Assembly: GCA_964437365.1 (NCBI GenBank)
Contig: CAYTGM010000006.1
Span: 1-64,000 of the forward strand
Direction: 5' to 3'
Source of the DNA: CAYTGM01 sp964437365
GTDB taxonomy: Bacteria > Sumerlaeota > Sumerlaeia > SLMS01
Length of the DNA: 64,000 bases
Part shown: positions 7,770 to 16,323 of the stretch, piece by piece
Numbering within the stretch: position 1 is the stretch's first letter
Layout: every line of letters starts with the position of its first letter
Made by a program: the position numbers and the translations under genes
The notes under the pieces: generated by a model
The model's database searches: none
What the model saw: only the letters and a program-made list of their open reading frames with translations
What the model was told of the DNA's origin: nothing

Positions 7770-8153
7770 GAAGAGAGCCTTTAAGCCGGATTCTGTGCTT
7801 TCTTTCGAAAGTGGCAGTCATTCGTCTAGGCTTCGATTTACATGGAAGCTCGAGCTGTCTACCCGCGAATGTGTTGCCGAGGCAACGCGGACCGGGTCGG
7901 TCCTCTCCGCCTATTCGACATTGCATCGAGTGGGGTTTAGCAGGCCGTCCTGTCGCCAGAACGCCGGTGCGCTCTTACCGCACCATTTCAACCTTGCCTG
8001 TGATTTCCGGAGAAATCCATCGGCGGTATATTTTCTGTTCCACTTTCCGTCGGGTTACCCCGCCCGGCCGTTAGCCGGCACTCCACCCTGTGATGTCCGG
8101 ACTTTCCTCTCGTCTGTCGTTACCGACAGACCAGCGACTGCCCAGCTCTCTTC
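7770..8153 (-). ncRNA. rnpB: RNase P RNA, bacterial type A
   Basis: The catalytic RNA of RNase P, which matures tRNA 5' ends, is encoded on the minus strand. Read 5' to 3' it contains GAGGAAAGTCCGGACA, ACAGAAAATATACCGCC, GGTAAGAGCGCACCGGCG and, near the 3' end, ACAGAATCCGGCTTA, all universally conserved positions. The P1 helix is closed by GAAGAGAGC (8153-8145) and GCTCTCTTC (7778-7770), which fixes both ends to within a few bases and gives about 384 nucleotides. GAATGACTGCC is also present. Any protein-coding frames over this interval are shadows. Confidence 0.97.
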
Positions 8154-8372
8154 AAGAGTCAATTGCTGGTGTTCCCGATCGGAAATCAATGAAAGTTTCC
8201 CTAGAGCAGAAAATAATCTGGGAAATCCTTGGTATTTATGAAGTTATCCCTATTTCATGTTGTCACGGTCCAACAGAATGCTCCAAGTTTAATCGTGAAA
8301 TTCAAACAACGATCACCTCTTCGATCTGAAAGTGGATCTTGTACTATTCTACTATAGCTGGAGATGGGACTT

Positions 8373-8615
8373 ATGTTTCTAAAGCTCACGGACAACGAGA
8401 CTGAAAAGGATGTTTACCTGAACCCGGAGCACATCGTGAGGTTTATTCCAAATCCTTCAGGAGAAGGAACACTTATCTATTTGCACGGAGATGCCGGCCT
8501 GGCTCCCCATGGTGAGCCACAGGTTATGGTTGTTCATGAGAATGCTGAAGAAGTTTTTCGACTGATTTCAAGGTCGGAAAAGGGTGGGAAAAGTGCAGGT
8601 CGAGGTCTAATTTGA
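8373..8615 (+). CDS. Small soluble protein, FlbD-like fold possible
   Basis: The 80-residue product has the pattern 'short beta strand, YLNPEHIVRF, polar turn, VMVVHENAEEVFRLI', which resembles FlbD-type or related small beta proteins. No flagellar genes are nearby, so this remains a weak resemblance. The ATG at 8373 is preferred because GGAG at 8360-8363 is nine bases away; the in-frame ATG at 8364 would directly abut that site. The gene is convergent with the efflux adaptor gene 13 bases away. Confidence 0.65.
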   Translation: MFLKLTDNETEKDVYLNPEHIVRFIPNPSGEGTLIYLHGDAGLAPHGEPQVMVVHENAEEVFRLISRSEKGGKSAGRGLI

Positions 8616-8628
8616 AAGATTCTGAAGG

Positions 8629-9948
8629 TCAACCGCTCGTCGGCAAGACGACGCGTTCGCCCTCAGAAAGTCCAGATAGAACCTCAACCTCGGAACCATT
8701 TGATATACCGAGGTCTACCTCGATCTCTTCAGTCGTTTTCTGACCGTTGAGCTTCCTCACGTAATGGCTGCCATTTCGAGTGGATACTGCCTCAACAGGT
8801 ATGGCCAGCGTGTCAGATGATTCATCCAGAATGATATTCGCACGCACGGTAAGCCCTGGCTTCATCCTGGGATCATTGTTTTCCATTTCTATCAAGACCT
8901 CAAAAACCTTCTCGCCCGTCAGCTCCTGACCAGATGCTGTGACTTGACCGCCTGCTGAAGTCTCTCTTTCGATTGCCACCGGAGCAATCATCACAACTTC
9001 ACCGACCTGCTCGAGATTTCCCAGCGATTCAAACACAAGGTCCGCACGAGTCCCCTTATCGACTCTAAGCATTGCAGCCTCCGGTATCTGTGACCGGATG
9101 ATCAAAGTTGAAAGATCAGGAATCGTTCCGAGTAATTCATCTTCTCTGACTTCTTCTCCCGCTTTGCGTTCAACGCGCCGCCTCATTTGCCAGTTCCAAC
9201 GTTTTTCTCGAATGAATAAACCATCCGTCATTGCTCTTATTTCAGCTTTTCTGATTTGTTCCTGTGCTTCTTCTATACGCTTCAGTTGTTCTTTTCCCCG
9301 AAGCTCGAGTCTCTCCAGACTGATTTCATTTGATGTTTCTCTGCTTTGAGATCCTGTCATGAGACTTCTCAAGTTCATATCGCGCTGAAAAGTTCCCAGC
9401 TCAGAACTTGATAATTGATAGCGAGCTTCGCGTACCTGGTCCTCCTCAACAACGTTTCTGCTGCTAAGATACTGGAGCTCTGCAAGGTTGGAGTTCACAT
9501 CAGCAAGCTCAACCCGTGCAAGATCAAGTTGAGCCATCGATGAGGACACATCAAGGATCCCGGAACGCATGTCGATCATCAGATTCTCGATAGTTTCTTC
9601 GAGTTGCTTTTTGACGTCCTTAAGTTCCTCAATCTCACTATCGAGGTCGTCCTCGAGATCTTCTGTTTCCAAGACAGCGACGACTTCCCCTTTTTTCACC
9701 TCACTGCCATCATCAAGGATGCGGATTAATCGACCGCGAAAAGGGGCAACGATTCCACCCACTTTCGTCGATTCGATCACACCCACTTCCGTGATCTCTA
9801 CCTGGACATCTTTTTTCGCGACGGTGACAATATCAGAGGGCTCGATCGACTGACTGCTTTCGCACCCAACGGAAAATAAAAGGGCGCCCACCAATAGAAG
9901 GAGGCAGGCGCCAGTTAAAGTTATTTGGTTCGGGTTCTTCTTCATCAT
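8629..9948 (-). CDS. RND/ABC efflux adaptor (membrane fusion) lipoprotein
   Basis: This 439-residue periplasmic adaptor has a lipoprotein signal ending in LLFSVGC (Cys about 29). It is followed by a lipoyl/barrel-sandwich half with GIVAPFRGRLIRILDDGSEVKKGEVVAVLE at about 64-93, a long coiled-coil hairpin (about 95-255) rich in Glu/Leu, the second lipoyl half, and a beta-barrel with GLTVRANIILDESSDTLAIP. This is the HlyD/AcrA/MacA layout. It should link an inner-membrane pump to an outer-membrane channel, but neither partner is in the window. It lies 36 bases downstream of the large dehydratase-glycosyltransferase gene on the same strand, so it could belong to polysaccharide or lipid export. 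Confidence 0.88.
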   Translation of the reverse strand: MMKKNPNQITLTGACLLLLVGALLFSVGCESSQSIEPSDIVTVAKKDVQVEITEVGVIESTKVGGIVAPFRGRLIRILDDGSEVKKGEVVAVLETEDLEDDLDSEIEELKDVKKQLEETIENLMIDMRSGILDVSSSMAQLDLARVELADVNSNLAELQYLSSRNVVEEDQVREARYQLSSSELGTFQRDMNLRSLMTGSQSRETSNEISLERLELRGKEQLKRIEEAQEQIRKAEIRAMTDGLFIREKRWNWQMRRRVERKAGEEVREDELLGTIPDLSTLIIRSQIPEAAMLRVDKGTRADLVFESLGNLEQVGEVVMIAPVAIERETSAGGQVTASGQELTGEKVFEVLIEMENNDPRMKPGLTVRANIILDESSDTLAIPVEAVSTRNGSHYVRKLNGQKTTEEIEVDLGISNGSEVEVLSGLSEGERVVLPTSG

Positions 9949-9984
9949 AGCTGAACCCGTGGCGAAAAGTTTGCCATAGTAGAA

Positions 9985-12900
9985 TTATACTTTGTTCAGC
10001 TCTTTATTGATTGCAATTCTGCGCTTCAGAGCCTGCTGACGTGCGTGGTTCTTGTTATGATACTTCATCGCTGGATCGCGAGTAACATCCGTGTTATCAG
10101 CATGACGACGATAGTGGTAGAGCACCTTGTGAACTCGCTCTACATCATACTTCTCACCAGTCTTTACAACCATATCGTAGTCTTCGCCGAAGTTACCATA
10201 GTGTTCCTCATCGTACAGACCAAACTCCTCGAGCACGGCGCGGGCAAAGAAACGTGTCGCACCAGCTCCATCACGACGAACAATCTGGTTACGAGAGTAA
10301 CCTTTGTGAGTTACCGGAGGAATATCCTCGATGATCACACCGTTTTCATCCATCAGGCGATAATAGCTGATTGCAAGACCGCACTTTGGATTGGATTCGA
10401 GTTTATTAACCATCTCCTTCAAACAATCAGTTGCATATTCGTCATCACTATCCATCTGACCAATATATTTGCCGCGAGCGTTACGGATGCCCTCATTGAG
10501 CGCAGAAGCAATCGTTCCACCGGTTCCATGAATCAACCTGATGCGATCATCTTCTTTCGCAAGCTCTTCAACCTTTTCGATCGTTCCATCTGTTGAGCCA
10601 TTATCAACGACGATCAGTTCCCAACTATCGAAATCATTCGCCTGAACCTTGCGAATTGCGTTCTCTATATATTTGATACGATTGAGGATAGGAGTTACAA
10701 CTGTAACCATTACCTCATAGTCCCGCCCCTTGTGATCAACTTCAGCAGTTGGATGATCAAGCCAGGCATTACGACGCTTGAGTGCCTCTTCAAAAACCGA
10801 GGTCACTTCTTTCTCCATGTCCTCTGGATAGAAGACATAGCTGAAACCACCGAGGGGCCCCATCCCTGGAGAGTATACGGCATCGCCTTTTCCTGCTTTC
10901 TTGCTTGGAAGAAACTTTGTATATAATACCTGACGGATCGGTTTGAAGGCGCCCTGCTCCATCAGCTTCAGGTGGAGGTCATATTCCCACGCAAAAGAGA
11001 GGTCATCACGAATGCCACCAACATCCTTAATCCAAGACATGCGATAGGCAATGACGGTACCGAATTCGAAGCGCTCATGAGGACAGCCATCATGGTCGTG
11101 AGGCTCTACAAGAGTAACTTCTCCGTCCTGATTCTCTTCAAAGTTTGTGTAAACGAGAGGTGTTTCTGCATCAAGACCTTCAATAATCGCCTCGATTGCA
11201 CCCTCTTTGAGAAGTGATTCAGAGGTAAGAGTGATCAGAATTCCTGCTTCAGGAGCTTTGCTGACAGCCTCATTCATAATAGCACCCTGGGCGCGATCAT
11301 CAAAAAAGACGGTTTCTACACCTTCGGGCAGTGCAGACGCGGATTCTTTCTCAGCAAGGAGAATCAGGGAATCGCTCTCTCTCAGTACTTTTTCCTTCAG
11401 TTGTGATACCAGGAGCTCGAGCGTCTCTTTCTCAATTCCTGGAGTCACTCTCATAATGAGTACGGCGTTGTTGTTGGAAACATCTCTCTCAGACATTATA
11501 TTCTCTTCTTCCTTCGACTTGGGATCCAGATTTAGAACTTCATCCATTTCTGGTTCTGTCGGACCTTCTTCATTGGAATCGGAGGGTTCAACCGTGAATT
11601 TCTCCTCATGAGAAATATTTCTTTCATCATCGACTTCATTCTTCACATCTTCCTGCTTCAGATCAGCCGGTTCATCCGCTGACTCTGCCACTTCATTCTC
11701 TTGAATTTCGGGATTCTCGACTGGTTCATCGGTCTTTGAGTCCTCATGGTCAGAAATGAAATCCTCAACCTCATCATCAGGTGAAGGGGGTTCTTCGTCT
11801 CCATCTTCAGCCTGCTCGAACAGATCTGACTCAATCACCTCTGAGATCGGCTCATCATCTTTCTCCCCCTCTTCTGCTAAAGGAGAGGAAGACTCCTCTT
11901 CATTCGATTCTTGAGTCGCATCAGATTCAGAAAAAGAATCGTCCTGATCTTCGGGACCGATGATTCGACCTTCTCGGTCCATCTCATCTTCAATGTCAGA
12001 GACTTTCAGAATCTTAATCTCTTCTTCTAGATCCTTGGCGACGACATCCAGACTTTCCGGATCCCAGCTATCTTCAACGAAAGTCTCGCGAGCCCTGGGA
12101 GCCTGAGGAATCTCGATATCTTCTCCCTCGATGACCGATGGATTATAGCCGGGAACAACTTTTGACAGATAGCCCAGCAGCACAAGATCATCTTCATCTT
12201 CAAGGATATCCTCAAAGATGAGTAGGTCGTTGGCCACATCATCCCATGAGCGAGCTTTGTCCTCAGGCGCGACATAGATCTTACTCACCGAAGTCTGAGC
12301 CAGATTCTCTCCCTTAACCAGAAGCTCTTCAACAAGCTTCTCCCCTGGTCGAAGCCCCGTATATTCGATAGCAATATCGACCTCCGGCCGAAATCCGGAA
12401 AGAGTGATCATATTTCTCGCAAGATCACCAATCTTTACGGCGTCTCCCATCTCCAGCAGAAAAATGGAACCCGAGGTATCCCTGAAACGTCCCGACTGTA
12501 TAACAAGCGAGGCCGCCTCGGGAATTGTCATGAAATAGCGCATCGCATCAGGGTGCGTGACTTTCACTGGACCTCCTGCAGCAATCTGACGACGAAAAGC
12601 AGGAATAACCGAACCACGACTCCCCATGACATTTCCGAATCGAACGATGGAGATATGCATCGACGTTACCTGAGCCATCGACTGCAGGTAACGCTCTGCA
12701 TAGCGCTTGGTCGCTCCCATAACACTTACAGGCGAAACAGCTTTGTCGCTCGAGATAAACACAAAATGCTCAACTCCGGTAGCATCGGCCGCAGTTGCGA
12801 GGTTCGCTGTTCCCAGAATGTTGTTCTTTACGGCCTCATCGGGTGCATCTTCCATCAAGGGAACATGTTTATGAGCCGCAGCATGAAAAACAATATCAGG

Positions 12901-14103
12901 ACGAGTTTCGCGGAATAGCAGATCTACACGCGTACGGTCCCTGACATCTCCTATAAATGGAGTTATCTTTAAGTCTTTAAACTCTAATCGAAGCTCTTCG
13001 GTTATATCGAAGATGGAGTTCTCACCTTTGCCGAAAAGGATCATTTCCTTTGGTTCAGCTGAAGCCACCTGCCTGGAAAGCTCGCTCCCAATGGACCCAC
13101 CAGCACCCGTAAGAACGATCCTTTTCCCCTTCAGGTAATTCTCATTTTCAGGTAGATCAAGAAGAACAGGCTCTCTTCCAAGCAAGTCTTCTATATTGAT
13201 AGTGCGTACAGAACTGACCTCGTAGCGCCCTTCAGAAAGTTCGTTCAAACTCGGGACAACGCGGAAGGTAATCCCGGCGGACTCACACTCGCCTACTACC
13301 TGACGAAGAACAGCCGGTTCAGGATTATCAAGGGCGATCAAGACCTGCTCAATATCATTCTCTTCCAGGACAGCACTGATCTTATCAAGAGTCCCCACAA
13401 CTGGTACACCATGAAGCCTTAATCCCACATTTGATGTGGTAGAAGAAACGGCACACACTGGTTTGAGGGGCATTGCACCTGAGCGCGCCAGATCCCGAAG
13501 CAACGCATCAGCAGAATTCCCAGCGCCAATAATGAGAGTTCTGGGAAACTCTTCAGAACCCTTTGGACGACCAACCTGTTCAGAAAAAGCTCTCGGAAGA
13601 AATCGAATGAGAGAAGTCGTCAGTGCCGCCAATAGAACATAACAAACAATGATGATCCAGGGAACTCGAAGAACCTCGGTTTCCCCACTCTCTCCTATAA
13701 GACGTTGGGGCATGGAGCCCAATTCAGACTGAGCGTCGAGAAAGACATTAACCAGTGACCAAAGCACCAGTTGAACGAAGTTCGCTACAAACAGGAGCGT
13801 CAGGTCACGAATACCTGAATACTTGAGTATGCCTCCGTAAACTTTGAAGGCTGCATAGAGAAGTACATGAGTGAGAATGATCCACGGAAGCAGAAGCTGG
13901 AGCTGCAACGCGTAATTATTACCCGCTACAAGGCTATCATCGGAAGGAATAGACAGCCCAAACCGAAGTGAGTAAGCGAGAATGAGACAGACGGTGAAGA
14001 GAACTAAATCAACAAGGACGAGCCAGTAACGGTGGAGGTATCGTGTCATACGGGAAGAGGCCTGCTTCATAAAGAATGATGCTCGAAGAGAATCATCGAA
14101 CAA
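9985..14103 (-). CDS. WbpM/CapD-like sugar dehydratase fused to glycosyltransferase domains
   Basis: The 1372-residue protein has four N-terminal membrane helices (about 22-165) and a Rossmann domain (about 185-300). These are followed by a membrane-type UDP-sugar 4,6-dehydratase of the FlaA1/WbpM group, with TGAGGSIG at 332-339 and SSDKAVSPVSVMGATKR at 451-467, where Met462 replaces the usual tyrosine as in WbpM. A very acidic Glu/Asp/Ser linker spans about 690-865. Next comes a degenerate GT-A-like region (about 875-1100). The protein ends in a GT2 domain with VTPILNRIKYIENAI, VVDNGSTDGT and the metal-binding DSDD near 1216. It would modify a nucleotide sugar and transfer a sugar at the cytoplasmic membrane face for surface polysaccharide. 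The start at TTG 14103 is uncertain. An in-frame ATG after the linker could allow separate synthesis of the transferase part. Confidence 0.85.
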   Translation of the reverse strand: MFDDSLRASFFMKQASSRMTRYLHRYWLVLVDLVLFTVCLILAYSLRFGLSIPSDDSLVAGNNYALQLQLLLPWIILTHVLLYAAFKVYGGILKYSGIRDLTLLFVANFVQLVLWSLVNVFLDAQSELGSMPQRLIGESGETEVLRVPWIIIVCYVLLAALTTSLIRFLPRAFSEQVGRPKGSEEFPRTLIIGAGNSADALLRDLARSGAMPLKPVCAVSSTTSNVGLRLHGVPVVGTLDKISAVLEENDIEQVLIALDNPEPAVLRQVVGECESAGITFRVVPSLNELSEGRYEVSSVRTINIEDLLGREPVLLDLPENENYLKGKRIVLTGAGGSIGSELSRQVASAEPKEMILFGKGENSIFDITEELRLEFKDLKITPFIGDVRDRTRVDLLFRETRPDIVFHAAAHKHVPLMEDAPDEAVKNNILGTANLATAADATGVEHFVFISSDKAVSPVSVMGATKRYAERYLQSMAQVTSMHISIVRFGNVMGSRGSVIPAFRRQIAAGGPVKVTHPDAMRYFMTIPEAASLVIQSGRFRDTSGSIFLLEMGDAVKIGDLARNMITLSGFRPEVDIAIEYTGLRPGEKLVEELLVKGENLAQTSVSKIYVAPEDKARSWDDVANDLLIFEDILEDEDDLVLLGYLSKVVPGYNPSVIEGEDIEIPQAPRARETFVEDSWDPESLDVVAKDLEEEIKILKVSDIEDEMDREGRIIGPEDQDDSFSESDATQESNEEESSSPLAEEGEKDDEPISEVIESDLFEQAEDGDEEPPSPDDEVEDFISDHEDSKTDEPVENPEIQENEVAESADEPADLKQEDVKNEVDDERNISHEEKFTVEPSDSNEEGPTEPEMDEVLNLDPKSKEEENIMSERDVSNNNAVLIMRVTPGIEKETLELLVSQLKEKVLRESDSLILLAEKESASALPEGVETVFFDDRAQGAIMNEAVSKAPEAGILITLTSESLLKEGAIEAIIEGLDAETPLVYTNFEENQDGEVTLVEPHDHDGCPHERFEFGTVIAYRMSWIKDVGGIRDDLSFAWEYDLHLKLMEQGAFKPIRQVLYTKFLPSKKAGKGDAVYSPGMGPLGGFSYVFYPEDMEKEVTSVFEEALKRRNAWLDHPTAEVDHKGRDYEVMVTVVTPILNRIKYIENAIRKVQANDFDSWELIVVDNGSTDGTIEKVEELAKEDDRIRLIHGTGGTIASALNEGIRNARGKYIGQMDSDDEYATDCLKEMVNKLESNPKCGLAISYYRLMDENGVIIEDIPPVTHKGYSRNQIVRRDGAGATRFFARAVLEEFGLYDEEHYGNFGEDYDMVVKTGEKYDVERVHKVLYHYRRHADNTDVTRDPAMKYHNKNHARQQALKRRIAINKELNKV

Positions 14104-14240
14104 ATTTCATGCGAAACAACTCCCTCTCTTAAAGAGCAGTATCGCATAAGTGCAAGGAAAGATCCTCTTTCCGTGTGCAGAAGATTTAAAGATGCACCTC
14201 TGATGTAAACTGGAAGGCTAGCCTGTTCTGACTGTATATC

Positions 14241-15242
14241 TTACTTGAGAAGCTTGTCTCTCAACCGATCGGCTCCGCTGGTCATGGTCGTATACTCTTC
14301 ATCAGTCAGAGAAATCCGCATCGCATGGGCATTTTCCTTTGCCTGTGCTGGACTGCGAATCCCCACAAGCGCTGATGAAATTCCCGGCGTGTGAAACACC
14401 CAGGCAACCACAAGCTGAGCGAAACTGGCTTGGTGTTTATCCGCAATGTCACGGAAAGATTCGAGCATATCAAGCACTCCCCGTCTCCATTCAGGTGTGA
14501 AGAGATGATGACCCTTCCTCAAGTCTCCCTCAGGAAACTCTCGCTCCATCGATACCTTGCCGGTCAATAAGCCAAGTAACATTGAGGTATAAGTCAGAAT
14601 ACCAACTCCTTGCTCGATACAGAATGGGCGGATATCCTGATCGATATCTCTGAGAATCAGATTATACATCGACTGCGATGTGGCGACAGGAGCAAGTTCG
14701 CAACATCTCTTCATCTGTTCTATCGAAAAATTACTGACACCAAAAGCACGAATCTTTCCTTCCCCCTTGAGATCCATCAGGACACTCATCGTTTCTTCAA
14801 GAGGTGTATCAGGATCTGGTGCATGACATTGATAGAGATCGATATACTCTGTCTGCAATCTCCGAAGGCTCTCCTCTATCTCTAAGCGAATACTCTTCTC
14901 TGTCAGACGATGACGAATCGTTGCTTTCTCACCAGCGGGAGAAATCTTATCCCAGGACTTACCTTCACCTTCATCCCACCTGAACCCGCATTTCGTCGCC
15001 AGAATCACTTTATCACGCTTACCCTCAAGTGCTTTTCCAACGACTTCTTCGCTATGACCGAGCCCATAGACCGGCGCTGTATCGATGCAAGTGATACCTT
15101 CATCTATCGCACCATGCACAGCGGAGATACCTTCGTCATCGCTGCAGCCACCCCAATCCCATCCTCCAAGAGGCCAGGCTCCAAAGGTAACCTTCGGAAG
15201 TTCAAAAGGAAGATTTGAGTACTTGTTTGAAGTTGCAGACAT
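14241..15242 (-). CDS. Aldo/keto reductase
   Basis: This 333-residue NADPH-dependent oxidoreductase has the AKR (alpha/beta)8 barrel. The catalytic tetrad is seen as Asp and Tyr in CIDTAPVYGLGHSE, Lys in ILATKCGF and His in LYQCHAPDPDTP. The segment GKIRAFGVSNFSIEQM is the usual barrel marker, and ALVGIRSPAQAKEN near the end is the cofactor-binding part. The substrate cannot be read from the sequence. It lies alone between the large surface-sugar gene and the PFOR pair, all on the minus strand, with gaps of 137 and 80 bases. Confidence 0.92.
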   Translation of the reverse strand: MSATSNKYSNLPFELPKVTFGAWPLGGWDWGGCSDDEGISAVHGAIDEGITCIDTAPVYGLGHSEEVVGKALEGKRDKVILATKCGFRWDEGEGKSWDKISPAGEKATIRHRLTEKSIRLEIEESLRRLQTEYIDLYQCHAPDPDTPLEETMSVLMDLKGEGKIRAFGVSNFSIEQMKRCCELAPVATSQSMYNLILRDIDQDIRPFCIEQGVGILTYTSMLLGLLTGKVSMEREFPEGDLRKGHHLFTPEWRRGVLDMLESFRDIADKHQASFAQLVVAWVFHTPGISSALVGIRSPAQAKENAHAMRISLTDEEYTTMTSGADRLRDKLLK

Positions 15243-15322
15243 AGACGAAAATCCTGTTATGTATATAGAAATTCAAATGCACATTGGCAGACTTTATTCC
15301 TGCTCCCCCGCTGCTGCTACGA

Positions 15323-16321
15323 TCAATCAAGCCCTTCCCAGGTATCAAGCATTCTCATGTAGTTCGCTCTCTCCAGTGAAAGAGGATCAGGGCATCGCTC
15401 CCGATTCATACACCCGACCAGATCACTCAGCCTGCTGTACTCCTGTTCTTCAAGCCACTCTTTCAACCTTTTCTGAATGACCTTTAAATGGTCGGGGCCT
15501 TGTTTCAATAGAATGGAAACCAGTTGAATTGTCTGGGCACCACTCATCAACGCCTTAACAGCATCCTTCCACGTATGAACCCCGCCAGATACAGACATAT
15601 CCATCTTGAGTTGAGGCGAAAGAATGGCCAGCCAGCGCAGCCTCAATAAAAGCTCATGGCTGTTCGAAAGTGTGAGGTGGGTGACAATATCAAGTTCATC
15701 GATATCAATATCTGGCTCATAGAAGCGATTAAAGAGCACTAGACCATCAGCACCCGCTTCCTGCAACCTCTCGCAGAAGTTTGGAAGCGATGTATAGAAA
15801 GGTGAAAGCTTGACGGAAACAGGAATTCCACACTCATTCTTCAATTCCCGAACAACATCGACGGAGCGCTGCTCCAATGTATTTGAATCAATCTGCGGGT
15901 CTGAGGGAACAGAATAAAGATTCAGTTCAAGCGCACTCGCACCTGCCTCTTCCATCATGCGTGAATATTTCAGCCAGCCCCCAAGATTGGTCCCATTCAA
16001 AGAAGCGATAACGGGGACATTGACTTCCCGGCAGATTTTCCTGACCCTGTCTATATACTGGTCTGGGCCGAGTGAGTACAGTTCAACAGGAGGGAAGTAG
16101 GACAGGGCTTCTCCGAATGCATCTTCATGCGATTCCGTTGAGTAATTGCTTGCCATCAACTCCTCATCCACCTGCTCCTCGAAAAGCGACCTGAGCACAA
16201 TAGCTGAGCAACCAGCCTCTTCAAGCTTTACCGCCGTATCCGGTGTATCTGAAAGAGGAGATGCTCCCGCAATAAAGGGGTGAGGAAGTTGAAGACCGAG
16301 ATAGCTAACATTGAGGTTCAT
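15323..16321 (-). CDS. Dihydroorotate dehydrogenase-like protein paired with PFOR
   Basis: This 332-residue TIM-barrel flavoprotein belongs to the DHODH superfamily. It shows GLQLPHPFIAGASPLSD at the start, VPVIASLNGTNLGGW, ALELNLYSVPSDPQ, VSVKLSPFYTSL and MDMSVSGGVHTWKDAVKALMSGA for FMN phosphate binding. The usual N-x-S-C/S-P-N active-site segment is replaced by LNLYSVPSDP, so a true pyrimidine-synthesis role is doubtful. It starts two bases after the stop of nifJ with its AGGAGA site inside the end of that gene. Such tight pairing with PFOR suggests an electron-transfer or regulatory link with pyruvate oxidation, which is an inference. Confidence 0.85.
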   Translation of the reverse strand: MNLNVSYLGLQLPHPFIAGASPLSDTPDTAVKLEEAGCSAIVLRSLFEEQVDEELMASNYSTESHEDAFGEALSYFPPVELYSLGPDQYIDRVRKICREVNVPVIASLNGTNLGGWLKYSRMMEEAGASALELNLYSVPSDPQIDSNTLEQRSVDVVRELKNECGIPVSVKLSPFYTSLPNFCERLQEAGADGLVLFNRFYEPDIDIDELDIVTHLTLSNSHELLLRLRWLAILSPQLKMDMSVSGGVHTWKDAVKALMSGAQTIQLVSILLKQGPDHLKVIQKRLKEWLEEQEYSRLSDLVGCMNRERCPDPLSLERANYMRMLDTWEGLD

Positions 16322-16323
16322 GA

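Noticed and set aside
7726..8329. Several open frames over 7.7-8.3 kb
   Set aside because: They lie over or against RNase P RNA, whose conserved sequence explains the interval.
14156..14172. GGAAAGA-TCC-TCTTTCC hairpin near the dehydratase gene start
   Set aside because: Only 7 bp with a tight loop and no T-tract; too little to assign a role.
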